NCBI GenBank assembly: GCA_018396775.1
Contig: JAGTRF010000009.1
Location: 1 to 64,000 of the forward strand
DNA from: Candidatus Bathyarchaeota archaeon
Lineage (GTDB): Archaea; Thermoproteota; Bathyarchaeia; 40CM-2-53-6; DTDX01
DNA: 64,000 nt
Direction: 5' to 3'
The position numbers and the translations under genes were made by a program. The notes beneath the pieces were generated by a model, which did not search any database, had not been told where the DNA came from, and saw only the letters and a list, made by a program, of their open reading frames with translations. Positions 17,073 through 26,592 of the stretch are shown here, piece after piece (the first letter of the stretch is position 1; every line of letters starts with the position of its first letter).

Positions 17073-18134
17073 TTAAATAACGCGAATTGATGAAGCTTTA
17101 AAGCTTAAGTAAACTTGAGAATCAAGATTAAGCTTCATATCTTTAAAAGATTTCTTCGTTAATATAGCTGTAATTTCTTTTCCAGCGTTTACTTTAATTT
17201 GAACTTGATTATTTAAATCTATTATTTCAGCTATCTTCCCTTTTAAAACATTTCTGGCGCTGCTTTGAATTGGAACAGTTGAAACTATAATTTCATCAGG
17301 TTTAATGAATACGGTTACAGCTCCCTTTTTTTGAGTTAAAGCTTCAATTTTAACGCCTTCCCCTAAATCTATTAAGGAAATTCCTTCTTCAAGTGAAGTA
17401 GCTTCACCTGAATAAACATTCCATAAATTAGCGAAGCTTGCTAAAAAATCTGATGGCTTTATAAACGCTTCTTTCGCATCTTTAACTTCAACAATTTTCC
17501 CCTCATAAAGAATAGCTATTTTAAATGCTAAACGTTCAGCTTGAGAAAGATTATGCGTAGCCATAATCACTGTAACTTTATGCTCACGATTAACTTTCGA
17601 TATTATCTCCTCAATTATAGATGTGTTTCTAGGATCTAAATTAGCAGTAGGCTCATCTAAAAGCAATAGTTCAGGTTCAAAAACTAAAGCTTGAGCTAAA
17701 GAAACCCTCTGCATTTCTCCACCTGAAAGAGTTAAAGCTTTCCTTTTTTCAAAACCTTTTAAACCAACCAACTCAAGAGCTTCCTTCACTTTTTCATTTA
17801 CATTATTTTTTATTCCCCTAACTTGAAGAGGATACGCAACATTATTGTATACTGTAGTGTTAAACATTACGCTTTGCTGAAAAACCATTCCTATTCTTCT
17901 ACGCAAACTTAGTTTTTCTTTTTCAGAGCATAAAGCATTAACGCCATCAAAAATTATTTCGCCGCTTGTTGGTTCTTCAAGAAAATCTAAAAGCTTTAGA
18001 AGCGTGGTTTTACCGCTTCCGCTTGGTCCTGCAAGAGCAAGAAACTCTCCCCGATTAACTTTTATATTAACGTTTTTTAAAGCATATTTTTCGCCATATT
18101 TTTTTGTTAAATCTTGAGTTTCAATATATGCCAT
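17073..18134 (-). CDS. tupC: Tungstate/molybdate ABC transporter ATPase
   Basis: This 353-residue ATPase has Walker A GPSGSGKTT (36-44), the signature LSGGEMQR and Walker B LLLLDEPT. The C-terminal third (from about 245) looks like a TOBE/MOP-type domain with SSARNVLKGKIAEIIDLNNQ, which senses oxyanions in this family. It begins 1 nt after the permease gene ends and completes a binding protein-permease-ATPase operon. TupC and WtpC families are close; the binding protein favours tungstate. Confidence 0.9.
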   Translation of the reverse strand: MAYIETQDLTKKYGEKYALKNVNIKVNRGEFLALAGPSGSGKTTLLKLLDFLEEPTSGEIIFDGVNALCSEKEKLSLRRRIGMVFQQSVMFNTTVYNNVAYPLQVRGIKNNVNEKVKEALELVGLKGFEKRKALTLSGGEMQRVSLAQALVFEPELLLLDEPTANLDPRNTSIIEEIISKVNREHKVTVIMATHNLSQAERLAFKIAILYEGKIVEVKDAKEAFIKPSDFLASFANLWNVYSGEATSLEEGISLIDLGEGVKIEALTQKKGAVTVFIKPDEIIVSTVPIQSSARNVLKGKIAEIIDLNNQVQIKVNAGKEITAILTKKSFKDMKLNLDSQVYLSFKASSIRVI

Positions 18135-18135
18135 T

Positions 18136-18834
18136 TTATCTTTTCAACCCACTCCATTGCATTTGCGTTAAAACCCAGTTTATTATAAACGCTAGTAAAA
18201 GCAAAATTACTCCAAGCGCTATAGCAACATCAAATTTTCCAAGCTCTGTTTCAATAACTATAGCTGTAGTTAAAACTCTTGTCGCCCATCTAATATTTCC
18301 TCCAACAATCATTACTGCACCTACTTCAGAAATAGCTCCACCAAACGCAGCTATTACTGCTGTTAAAAACCCAGCTTTAGCCTCCTTTAAAATTGTGATT
18401 ATAAGCTGCATTTTTGTGGCGCCAAGCGATAAAGCTTTATCACGGATAGTTTTATCTATAGAGCTTACCGATGAAATTGTTACACCAACAACAATTGGCA
18501 CAACCATAATTAACTGAGCTATTATCATCGCGGTTGGAGTATATAAAAGCTGAAGTGCACCTAAAGGCCCTGATGTTGAAAGAATTAAATAAACAAATAA
18601 CCCAACTACAACTGGAGGTAAACCCATTAAAGTATTAATCACGCTTATAAGAAAGCGTTTTCCAAAAAAATCTTTAAGCCCTATTCCAGCGCCTAAAGGT
18701 ATACCGATTAATGCTCCAATAGCAACAGCTGTACCTGAAACTCTTAAAGTTAAAAACATAATGCTGTAAACTTCTTGATCAAAAGAAGCTATTAACCAAA
18801 ACGCTTTAATTAAACCCTCAAGAATAAGATTCAA
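18136..18834 (-). CDS. tupB: Tungstate ABC transporter permease
   Basis: This 232-residue inner-membrane permease has about five or six hydrophobic helices and the ABC coupling loop DKALSLGATKMQLIITILKEA, the EAA motif that contacts the ATPase. It belongs to the TupB/ModB type. It lies between the binding protein and ATPase genes on the same strand, with gaps of 30 and 1 nt. TupB members are shorter than most sugar permeases, which fits. Confidence 0.9.
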   Translation of the reverse strand: MNLILEGLIKAFWLIASFDQEVYSIMFLTLRVSGTAVAIGALIGIPLGAGIGLKDFFGKRFLISVINTLMGLPPVVVGLFVYLILSTSGPLGALQLLYTPTAMIIAQLIMVVPIVVGVTISSVSSIDKTIRDKALSLGATKMQLIITILKEAKAGFLTAVIAAFGGAISEVGAVMIVGGNIRWATRVLTTAIVIETELGKFDVAIALGVILLLLAFIINWVLTQMQWSGLKR

Positions 18835-18864
18835 CTCTCTTTTTCACCTAAAAAAGAGGTTAAA

Positions 18865-19857
18865 TTAACAAATATAAAATCTTTGTTTAAATAAAATTTT
18901 AGCTGCAGTAAAAGGTGAAGTTAACAAGCTGTAAGGATTTATTGAATCATACCATGCTATTTCCAATTCTTGGTTTGGAAAGCCTAATTCATAAGCTTTA
19001 TTAAAATCCCTCGCCATCGGATAAAACAAGGTTTCCCCATCTTTTTTAAACGATTCTATAAGTTTTTGCCCTTTCTCTGAAACTAAAAATTTCGCAAAAG
19101 CAACTGCCATTTTATAGTTTCTTTGAGGATATTTTTCAGGGTTAACAGGTATAATAGAGTAAGGATTCATTAAAATAAGATCCCCCTCCACTAAAACCTC
19201 TAAGTTATTTAATTGATTTTTAAAAGATAACCATGTCCCTCTATCTGTTAAAGTGTAACCTTGCTTTTCATTCGTCATTCGTAACACAGCACCCATACCA
19301 GCTCCCGCTTCAATATACCATTTAAAATTTTTATCTGAAGGCTTAACATTAATTTCGCTCCAAATGCTTAACTCCTTAATATGAGTTCCAGATTTATCTG
19401 CGCGAGAAATAAAAACAGTTTTTTCCCTCATTCCAGCTTCAAAAATTTTTTGAAAAGCGTAAGACGCATTTGATAACCCCTTTACTTTTGCAGGATCATT
19501 TTTTGGACCTATTAATACAAAGTCATTATACATTACACCAACTCTATGAACTCCATACCCATCATTTACGAATGAATCCTCCAACTGTTTCACATGCATT
19601 AAAACTACGTCAGCATCCCCTCTTTTAGCTATTTCTATTGCTTCACCGCTACCTTTAGCTAAAACCTTAACTTTCACATCATACTCTTTCTCGAAAAATG
19701 GCAATAAGTAATCTAAAAGCCCGCTATCAAAAGTGCTTGTAGTTGTAGCGAGAATAAGCGTTTGCTGCTTTTGAATAGTCAAATATTCATAAACAAGAAA
19801 TCCACAAACAATTATGATGCATAATATTAAAGGAATTAAAATCTCTTTTAACTTCAT
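18865..19857 (-). CDS. tupA: Tungstate-binding lipoprotein-like periplasmic protein
   Basis: This 330-residue extracytoplasmic binding protein has an N-terminal membrane anchor (about 7-27) and then LILATTTSTFDSGLLDYLLP. The TTTS motif is the oxyanion-binding signature of TupA. Further family stretches are AKGSGEAIEIAKRGDADVVL, RADKSGTHIKE and IPVNPEKYP. Tungsten uptake fits the nickel and corrinoid C1 enzymes nearby, since tungsten formate and formylmethanofuran dehydrogenases and aldehyde oxidoreductases are common in such archaea; that use is inferred. Confidence 0.92.
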   Translation of the reverse strand: MKLKEILIPLILCIIIVCGFLVYEYLTIQKQQTLILATTTSTFDSGLLDYLLPFFEKEYDVKVKVLAKGSGEAIEIAKRGDADVVLMHVKQLEDSFVNDGYGVHRVGVMYNDFVLIGPKNDPAKVKGLSNASYAFQKIFEAGMREKTVFISRADKSGTHIKELSIWSEINVKPSDKNFKWYIEAGAGMGAVLRMTNEKQGYTLTDRGTWLSFKNQLNNLEVLVEGDLILMNPYSIIPVNPEKYPQRNYKMAVAFAKFLVSEKGQKLIESFKKDGETLFYPMARDFNKAYELGFPNQELEIAWYDSINPYSLLTSPFTAAKILFKQRFYIC

Positions 19858-19913
19858 ATTTTCTTCCCTTTTTCTCCATTCACTTGTATATCATCATGTT
19901 TAGTTAAAGTCCT

Positions 19914-19927
19914 CTTAAATATAAATT
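19914..19927 (-). promoter_or_regulatory. Candidate TATA box of the tup operon
   Basis: Read on the minus strand, an ATTTATATTTAAG-like A/T box lies about 57-70 nt upstream of the tupA start. Spacing would allow a leader of some 30 nt. Assigned by inspection only, in a generally AT-rich background. Confidence 0.3.
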
Positions 19928-20170
19928 AAAATCATATTTTGTGAATGGTTTTTAATATGCTTATGAATTATTGCTTGCTTCTATAAAAGTATTGAAAACT
20001 GAAAAGCGTTAAGTAAGCATCTACCTCGTACAGTAATCCCTTACTAAATTCTTTAAAAAGCTTTAAGGTTTCTGTATGAAGTAAATCCTTAAATCATATA
20101 ACTTAATTATAACAAGTTGCTATTTTAAAAGCAAGTTTAACGTTAAAATAAATTATGGTGAAAACTATTG
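19928..20170. other. Intergenic between divergent tupA and DUF2330 genes
   Basis: No intact gene is seen. A minus-strand frame of about 41 codons around 19970-20095 (with HTETLKLFKEFSKGLLYEV) has no start and no recognised family; it may be a decayed fragment. Promoters for both divergent genes must lie here. Confidence 0.35.
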
Positions 20171-21541
20171 ATGAAAAAAACTATTTTTATAATCGTTTTT
20201 ATAATTGTTTTAGCTTTTGCTTCGTTAGCTTATGCTGATAGAGGCGTTTTCCCGATAATGGATGCTGATGTTTATGGGCCTGGGCAAAAAGCTATAATAG
20301 CTTGGAATGGCGAAATTGAACGGTTAATTCTTTCAACAGATCTTTATTCAAATAGGGAAGTTAAAGTTTTAGAAGTTATTCCTTTTCCTTCAAAACCTAA
20401 AGTTGAAGCTGGAAGCTTTTCAGCTTTTGAAGTTATTCAAAATTTAATGAAAGAAAAAGCTCCTAGAGCACCTATTGAAAAAACTATGTTGGAAATTGTT
20501 TTTCATGAAAAAATTGGTGTTCACGACGTAACGATTGTTAAAGCTGAAAATAAAGAAGAATTAATTAACTTCATGTTTAATTATATAAGCGAATTTAATG
20601 TTCCTCAATCGTTATTTACTCGTGGAGAAACGGTTTTAGAAGATTATTTAAATAGAGGTTTTCATTACTGGGTTTTTGATTTAATAGATTTAAATCTTGA
20701 AGCTAGAAGCATAGAACCTTTAGTTTATGAGTTTCAAAGTTCATTTCTTTATTATCCAATGAAGATTTCAAGCTTAGCTGAAGGCTCAACAAAAATAACC
20801 CTCTACTTAATAACTAGCGAGCCTATAAATGAAGATGATCTTCCAGCTAAAATGAGTTTAGCAAAATATTTTCCAATTAACCAACCGATTCAATTTCAGC
20901 TTTCAAAAGAAGAATTAAGTAGAATAGATGTAGGCTGCTTTAATCTCTTCGCATCTTTAAACAATGAATTTCAAGCATGGTTAACAGTTATTAAATATGA
21001 AGGGGAATTAAACAATTTAGATTTTGATTTGGAAATTTTTAAATCGCAGCTTCAATGCCGTTTAATAAAAGTAGCCGTTGATAAAAATCAATATAAACTT
21101 AGAGAAACAGTTAATATAACTGTTAATTTTACGCATTTAACGCCTGGCTGCTTTGAAATTCAAGTTCTTCATTTTCATTTAATAAATCTTGAAGTATATG
21201 ATTCAGCTGGTAAATTAATTCAATCTTGGAGTTGGAAGGTAAACGAAGATTTTTATAAAGTTGTTTTTTGGAAGCCTGATAAATCTGGAAACTATACTAT
21301 AAAAGCTGCTTCATTCTGGAATGGGGAAAAACTAGAAGTTGAAGACCAATTAAATATTACTGTTTTAGATTTAAGTGAACCAGGTTTAAAGCTTCAAATG
21401 AACCTATATGCTGGTATTACATTTATTGTAGGCATGCTTATAGGTTTTGGGGTTGCTTATCTGTTTTTTAAGCGTAAAAAGAAAGAGGAGACTAAAAAAC
21501 TTAATAAAGCGTTTAATGCTATTTTAACGTTTTCCTTATAA
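20171..21541 (+). CDS. DUF2330-type exported protein with C-terminal membrane anchor
   Basis: This 456-residue surface protein is of unknown function. It starts with a signal helix (IFIIVFIIVLAFASLAYA) and then ADRGVFPIMDADVYGPGQKA and IAWNGEIERLILSTDL, the opening typical of DUF2330 proteins. A predicted beta-sandwich follows at about 300-400 (LRETVNITVNFTHL ... GNYTIKAASF), then a single membrane helix (ITFIVGMLIGFGVAYLFF) and a lysine-rich tail inside. ATG 20171 is preferred over TTG 20168 because a GGTG lies at suitable distance. It stands alone between divergent and downstream housekeeping genes. Confidence 0.75.
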   Translation: MKKTIFIIVFIIVLAFASLAYADRGVFPIMDADVYGPGQKAIIAWNGEIERLILSTDLYSNREVKVLEVIPFPSKPKVEAGSFSAFEVIQNLMKEKAPRAPIEKTMLEIVFHEKIGVHDVTIVKAENKEELINFMFNYISEFNVPQSLFTRGETVLEDYLNRGFHYWVFDLIDLNLEARSIEPLVYEFQSSFLYYPMKISSLAEGSTKITLYLITSEPINEDDLPAKMSLAKYFPINQPIQFQLSKEELSRIDVGCFNLFASLNNEFQAWLTVIKYEGELNNLDFDLEIFKSQLQCRLIKVAVDKNQYKLRETVNITVNFTHLTPGCFEIQVLHFHLINLEVYDSAGKLIQSWSWKVNEDFYKVVFWKPDKSGNYTIKAASFWNGEKLEVEDQLNITVLDLSEPGLKLQMNLYAGITFIVGMLIGFGVAYLFFKRKKKEETKKLNKAFNAILTFSL

Positions 21542-21618
21542 ATGAAAAAGTAAATGTTAAATAGGAGCTTTTATATTAGCCTTCTAAAAAAAGAGGTTTA
21601 TCATCGAGGGAATAAGCT

Positions 21619-22254
21619 TTGCCAAAGCCGTCTAAACGAATAAAAGATAAATGGAGGATGAAAAGCTGGTTTAATGTAACTGCCCCCTCATGTTTTGGAG
21701 AATTAAATATTGCTTCTATACCTTGTGAAGAAGAAAATAAATTAATTGGGAGAGTTGTTGAAGCTACGCTTTATGATATAACTAATGATTTTTCTCATCA
21801 AACAATTAAGCTTTATTTTTTAATTACTGGTTTAGAGGGTAAAAAAGCGAAAACTATAATGAAGGGGCATGAATATTCACCAGATTATCTTAGAAGCTTG
21901 ATTAGAAGAGGGGCAAGCAGAGTTGATGGAATATTTAATGTTACCACAAAGGATGGTTTTTCATCTAGAGTTTCAATAGTAGCTTTTTCTAAGGGTAGAT
22001 TAAACACTGCTCAAAAAAAAGCTTTAAGAAAAATAATGAAGGATGTTATTGAAGAGAAAGCTGAAAAACTGAATTATGAACAGTTATGTCAAGAAATGGT
22101 TCTTGGAAAAATTGGGTCAGAAATATATAATTTAGCGAAAAAAATCAATCAATTAAGGCATGTTGGAGTTAGAAAATCAAAGCTTTTGTTTACGCCTCAA
22201 AAACCTGCTGAAAAAATTGAAGCTGAAGAAAAAGAGGTTGTTCCAGCTCAGTAA
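21619..22254 (+). CDS. rps3ae: Small-subunit ribosomal protein S3Ae (eS1)
   Basis: This 211-residue archaeal/eukaryotic ribosomal protein eS1 begins at TTG 21619 behind a GAGGG sequence. Recognised by KDKWRMKSWFNVTAPSCFGE near the N-terminus, LIGRVVEATLYDITNDFSHQ and the RRGASRVDGIFNVTTKDGF stretch. It binds near the platform of the 30S subunit. The C-terminal 15 residues are acidic, as in other archaea. The gene is not in a larger ribosomal operon here; a sugar-nucleotide gene follows closely. Confidence 0.95.
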   Translation: MPKPSKRIKDKWRMKSWFNVTAPSCFGELNIASIPCEEENKLIGRVVEATLYDITNDFSHQTIKLYFLITGLEGKKAKTIMKGHEYSPDYLRSLIRRGASRVDGIFNVTTKDGFSSRVSIVAFSKGRLNTAQKKALRKIMKDVIEEKAEKLNYEQLCQEMVLGKIGSEIYNLAKKINQLRHVGVRKSKLLFTPQKPAEKIEAEEKEVVPAQ

Positions 22255-22277
22255 TTTAATCAATTTATAAATTGGAA

Positions 22278-23546
22278 ATGAAAGGAATTGTTTTAGCTGC
22301 TGGATTAGGAAGCAGATTAACACCTATTACAGATAATAAACCTAAGCATATGATTTCTTTATGCGGTCAACCTTTAATAAACTATGTTTTAACGGCAATT
22401 AAATTAAATGAAGTTAAAGATTTAATTTTAGTTGTTAGAAAAGGAGAAAATTTTACAAAAAATTTTTTAGACAACGGGGAAAAGCTTGGTTTAAAGCTAA
22501 AATATTCAATTCAAGAGAAGCCTTTAGGAACAGCTGACGCTCTTAAATCAGCTTTAAAGTTTATAGATGAAGATCAATTTTTAGTTGTTTATGGAGATAT
22601 TTTATTAAGCAGTAAAGTAATTCAGGAAGCGTTAAATTGTTTTAAAGAATTTGGAGAAAACGTTATTACAGTTGCTCCTGTTAAAAATGCACGGGAATAT
22701 GGGGTAATTAAAGAAAAAAATGGAAAACTTGTTAAATTAATTGAGAAACCGAAAGATGTTTCAGGAGAAATTCTCGTTAACGCTGGAGTTTATATACTTA
22801 AAAAAGAAGTTTTTAACGCTATTAAAGAGACTAAAAAATCGATTCGCGGAGAGTTTGAGTTAACGGATTCAATAAAAATATTATTAAGGAAAGGCATTTC
22901 TATAAGAGTGGTTAAAGTAGCTTATGATGAATGGATGGATGTAGGTAGGCCTTGGGATATTTTAGAAGCTAATAAAAGAGTTTTAAGCTGGGTTAAAGCT
23001 GAAGTTCTTGGAGAAATATCTGAAAAAGCAACTTTAATTGGTAAAGTTCATGTAGCTAAAAACGCTAAAGTAAAGGCAGGTTCAATAATTGAAGGTCCAG
23101 CATTTATCGATGAAGAAGCTGAAGTGGGACCTAACAGTTTAATTCGCCCATATACAAGCTTAGGGAAAAAAACCAGGGTTGGAAGTTGTTGCGAAGTAAA
23201 AAACAGTGTAATAATGGATAATGCTAAAATTGCTCATTTATCTTATGTCGGCGACAGTGTTATAGGTGAATTTTGTAATATAGGTGCAGGGGTTAAAATA
23301 GCTAATTTAAAATTAGATGAAAAAAACGTAAAAATGATTGTTAAAGGAAAAAAGATTGATACAGGTAGAAGAAAGCTTGGGGCATTTCTAGGAGATAACG
23401 TTAAAGTTGGAGTTAATGCAAGCATTATGCCAGGTGTTAAAATAGGGTCCTCAACGATGATAGGGCCAAATGTAATTGTTTATAAAGATGTGCAGAGTAA
23501 AAAAATGATTTTATTAAAGCAAGAGTTAATTAAGAAAAAGGTTTAA
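22278..23546 (+). CDS. Bifunctional sugar-1-phosphate nucleotidyltransferase/acetyltransferase (GlmU-like)
   Basis: This protein of about 422 residues has an N-terminal nucleotidyltransferase domain, VLAAGLGSRLTPITDNKPKH, with VYGDILLSS in the middle and WMDVGRPWDILEANK at its end. A left-handed beta-helix follows (about 250-410, hexapeptide stretches such as GSIIEGPAFIDEEAEVGPNS). Archaeal enzymes of this design make UDP-GlcNAc or dTDP-glucose type precursors; together with glmS in the window, UDP-GlcNAc is plausible. ATG 22278 is chosen over TTG 22272. The gene converges on ychF, and the stops overlap by 4 nt. Confidence 0.9.
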   Translation: MKGIVLAAGLGSRLTPITDNKPKHMISLCGQPLINYVLTAIKLNEVKDLILVVRKGENFTKNFLDNGEKLGLKLKYSIQEKPLGTADALKSALKFIDEDQFLVVYGDILLSSKVIQEALNCFKEFGENVITVAPVKNAREYGVIKEKNGKLVKLIEKPKDVSGEILVNAGVYILKKEVFNAIKETKKSIRGEFELTDSIKILLRKGISIRVVKVAYDEWMDVGRPWDILEANKRVLSWVKAEVLGEISEKATLIGKVHVAKNAKVKAGSIIEGPAFIDEEAEVGPNSLIRPYTSLGKKTRVGSCCEVKNSVIMDNAKIAHLSYVGDSVIGEFCNIGAGVKIANLKLDEKNVKMIVKGKKIDTGRRKLGAFLGDNVKVGVNASIMPGVKIGSSTMIGPNVIVYKDVQSKKMILLKQELIKKKV

Positions 23547-24754
23547 GCTCTTTTTCTAGCGCTAACTATAGATATTACATCATTATTTTTAAGTATATAA
23601 TCTTCTCCAATTCTTTTTCCTGTTCTAGCTTCAATAGCGTAAATAAAGCTTTCTTCAAGCTCTGAATGAATTATTCCAGCGAATTTTTTAGCTGTTGTCC
23701 CATATGGAACTAGAAAAGCATCTGGCAAAACTTTACCAACATGATTAGTAAGCTTTTCAGGATCTTCAACTGGATAAACAACAATCATATTTAAAAGCTT
23801 AAAGAAAGCTGCATTTATAGCGTTTTGAACCCCTGTGGAACCCCATATTTTTAAAACTTTTTCTTTAATAAAATTTAATGCATCCTTTTGTTTTTGCTGT
23901 AAAGCTTCTTCATTTAAAATCTCGAAATCTGAATCTCCAGGAAGATATTTTATAAAGCCTTTTTCAGCAGCTTTTCTAAGAGCTAACTCTGCTTCAGCGC
24001 TGCAAGGCATTGTTAAATAACCTTGATTTTTAAGCTTTTCAATATTGCTTGCAGCTATGGGTAAATCAGCTTTATTAGCAGCCAGCATTATAGGTTTAGT
24101 TAAAGCCCTTAACTCGCGAGTAAAATTTAAAAGAGATTCATCACTCCATTTACTTGATTCTTTAGGGTTTAAACCACACTTCCTTATAGCTTCATTAATT
24201 TGATCTTTTCTTATAGCTAAACCGCTTAATCTCTTCTCCAACTCTAAAGATAAATCAGCTTTAACAGTTTCAACAGATTTAGAAATTTTACTCCAATCTT
24301 TGCTTATTATTTGATAAAGCCACATATCAAACTCTCTTTCTAAAAAACGAACATCCTCTAAAGGATTATGAACTCCTAACTCGCATAATCTTCCCTCTTC
24401 ATCTGTTCCTCCAGAAGCGTCAACAACATGAATTAAAGCATCAGCTTGTCTAATCTCATCTAAAAACTGGTTTCCTAAGCCTCTACCTTTCCAAGCGTCT
24501 GGAACAAGCCCTGCGCAATCAATTAACTCTACTGGAATAAATCTATAACCATTTATGCAAGTTGAGTTTACAGGATTATCTTTAACATTAAACTCTTGGC
24601 ATACACATTTAACTTTAACATACCCTATCCCTCTATTAGGTTTAATCGTTGTAAAAGGGTAATTAGCTATTGGAACAGGAATTAAAGTTGCAGCTGAAAA
24701 AAATGTTGATTTTCCAACGTTAGGTTTTCCAACAATTCCAACTAAATAGCCCAT
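23543..24754 (-). CDS. ychF: YchF/OLA1-type translation-associated GTPase
   Basis: This Obg-family P-loop protein of about 403 residues has G1 GIVGKPNVGKST, G3 DCAGLV and G4 AANKAD, and ends with a TGS domain (IEARTGKRIGEDYILKNNDV). Family members associate with ribosomes and hydrolyse ATP or GTP. An insertion between G1 and G3 holds cysteines (KCVCQEFNVKDNPVNSTC), commonly seen in archaeal members. ATG 24754 is preferred over TTG 24766 because it gives the canonical MGYLVGIVGKPNVGK start. Confidence 0.9.
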   Translation of the reverse strand: MGYLVGIVGKPNVGKSTFFSAATLIPVPIANYPFTTIKPNRGIGYVKVKCVCQEFNVKDNPVNSTCINGYRFIPVELIDCAGLVPDAWKGRGLGNQFLDEIRQADALIHVVDASGGTDEEGRLCELGVHNPLEDVRFLEREFDMWLYQIISKDWSKISKSVETVKADLSLELEKRLSGLAIRKDQINEAIRKCGLNPKESSKWSDESLLNFTRELRALTKPIMLAANKADLPIAASNIEKLKNQGYLTMPCSAEAELALRKAAEKGFIKYLPGDSDFEILNEEALQQKQKDALNFIKEKVLKIWGSTGVQNAINAAFFKLLNMIVVYPVEDPEKLTNHVGKVLPDAFLVPYGTTAKKFAGIIHSELEESFIYAIEARTGKRIGEDYILKNNDVISIVSARKRA

Positions 24755-24825
24755 AAATTCTTTCAAGCTTTGCTTTCAAAAATACTTTACGGTTTTAAAT
24801 TCTTTTTTAAGCGAAATAAAGAATT

Positions 24826-26457
24826 TTAATTGTTTTTAATTAATATAGCTTTGTTAAGCTCTTCAATTTCCTCTTTAGAAAGCGGATTTAACTTTGGTTT
24901 TTCACCTAATCTTTGAGCAGGCTTTAAAATTTTATTAAGACGGCTTATAATATGCTTCATTTTTTCTACTTTACGTTTGCTAGCATAAAGGTAAGCCATA
25001 TCATAAGTGTTTTTAGCAGCTAGAATCACAACTTTTCCAGCTGATTTTCTTCCAGTTCGACCTTTCCTTTGAATATATCTAATTTCGCTTGGAATAGGTT
25101 CATAAAAAATTACTAAATCTACGCTTGGAATATCTAATCCCTCTTCAGCTATGCATGTAGCTATTAAAACATTTGTTTTTCCATTTCGAAATCGATTTAA
25201 AATTTCAGCTTGCTTATCTTGAGTAAGCCCTAAATCTCCATTTTTAGAAGCTTGACCAACAAATCTTTCAACAAAATAATTTTGTTTCAATTGTTCTACA
25301 ATATATGAAGCGGTATCTCTATATTGAGTAAATATTAATATTTTTGAGTTTGGTTTAGCTTTAAGCTGTTTTTCCACTTCATTTTTTAATAATTGAATTT
25401 TAGGATGAAATTTATCGCTGTAAATTTTTAAAAGTTGTGAAAGCTTAAAGTATCTTAAATCATTAACTATAGTTTTAAAGCTTTTTTTGCTCAAATCTTC
25501 TTTTTTAATTTTTTCTAAAAAAGCTTTAAGAGTTTGAATTCCCTGTGTTTCAAGAAGCTCTAAAGCATGAAATAATGTTAAAGCAGCTGATTGATTAATT
25601 ATCGCGCTATAAATAAATCCTTTATCAATTGAACTTTCTAATCTAGCGTGAAGCTCAACTCCAAGCTTAAGTAAATCCTTACGCGTAATATAATTAAGAT
25701 TCTTTTTAATTAAACCGTTTTTGTTAAGCCAAAGCAGTTTTTCATTAAGCATATCTTTTATTAAGCTAGATAACTCAATATACTCGCTGGGCATATCGAT
25801 AAATTTCCATTCAACATTAATAGGGTTAATATATGAAGCTACATCAGGATCGCTTTCAACACGAAATTCAATTTGCTCAATAAATAAAGCTTCGCAAATT
25901 TCTTTAACTTTCATTTCATCAGCTCCTGGGCTGGCTGTTAATCCAAGAATTATAGGCCAAGAGCATTGCTCTATATATTTTTTCGCTATATAAGTGTAAG
26001 CGTAATCTTTTCTAGCTCTATGGCATTCATCAAAAATTAATAAGCTAAAATCTTTAAGAGAGAAAAAATTTTTTTCTAAATCGTTTTTAACAACTTGTGG
26101 AGTTGCAAATATGATTTTAAAATTGCTATTCCAAATGCGTTTTCGATAAAGGCTTTGAGTCTTTCCAGTTAATAAGATAGAATCTGAATCTTTAAGCTTT
26201 AAAATATTCATAAAGCTTTCTTTATGCTGCATAACTAAAGGTCTTGTTGGAGCCATAACTAAAACTCGTAAATGTTTATAATTGTATAAGAAATGCGCAG
26301 CTGCTAAAGCTGAAATAACAGTTTTACCTAAAGCTGTAGGTAAAACAACAAGCGTGTTTTTTAAGCAAGCTTTTTCAGCTATATTTAATTGATAAGCTCT
26401 TGCTTCAATTTTGTTAGGCCAAATTAATGGGTGCTCAATAAACTTTACCATATTCAA
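24826..26457 (-). CDS. Hef-type SF2 DNA helicase (helicase part only)
   Basis: This 543-residue superfamily 2 helicase resembles the N-terminal half of archaeal Hef and eukaryotic FANCM/Mph1. It has ATP-binding LPTALGKT, the DECH box (LIFDECHRARKDYAYT), motif III LTASPG and motif VI YIQRKGRTGRKSAGKVV. Euryarchaeal Hef carries an additional XPF-type nuclease; here the protein stops at about 543 residues after a basic tail, so no nuclease is encoded. It should remodel stalled forks or branched DNA. Walker A has Ala where Gly is usual in LPTGxGKT. Confidence 0.88.
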   Translation of the reverse strand: MNMVKFIEHPLIWPNKIEARAYQLNIAEKACLKNTLVVLPTALGKTVISALAAAHFLYNYKHLRVLVMAPTRPLVMQHKESFMNILKLKDSDSILLTGKTQSLYRKRIWNSNFKIIFATPQVVKNDLEKNFFSLKDFSLLIFDECHRARKDYAYTYIAKKYIEQCSWPIILGLTASPGADEMKVKEICEALFIEQIEFRVESDPDVASYINPINVEWKFIDMPSEYIELSSLIKDMLNEKLLWLNKNGLIKKNLNYITRKDLLKLGVELHARLESSIDKGFIYSAIINQSAALTLFHALELLETQGIQTLKAFLEKIKKEDLSKKSFKTIVNDLRYFKLSQLLKIYSDKFHPKIQLLKNEVEKQLKAKPNSKILIFTQYRDTASYIVEQLKQNYFVERFVGQASKNGDLGLTQDKQAEILNRFRNGKTNVLIATCIAEEGLDIPSVDLVIFYEPIPSEIRYIQRKGRTGRKSAGKVVILAAKNTYDMAYLYASKRKVEKMKHIISRLNKILKPAQRLGEKPKLNPLSKEEIEELNKAILIKNN

Positions 26458-26592
26458 TTTAAATAACCACTTGAAAGTAAGGCATTAATTTAAACTTTTA
26501 AAAATCGATAAACTTAATTATATTCGCTTAAGCTAGTAAATTTTATTATTTTTATATTAAAGATTTAATGATTTATTTTATTAAAAGCTTTA

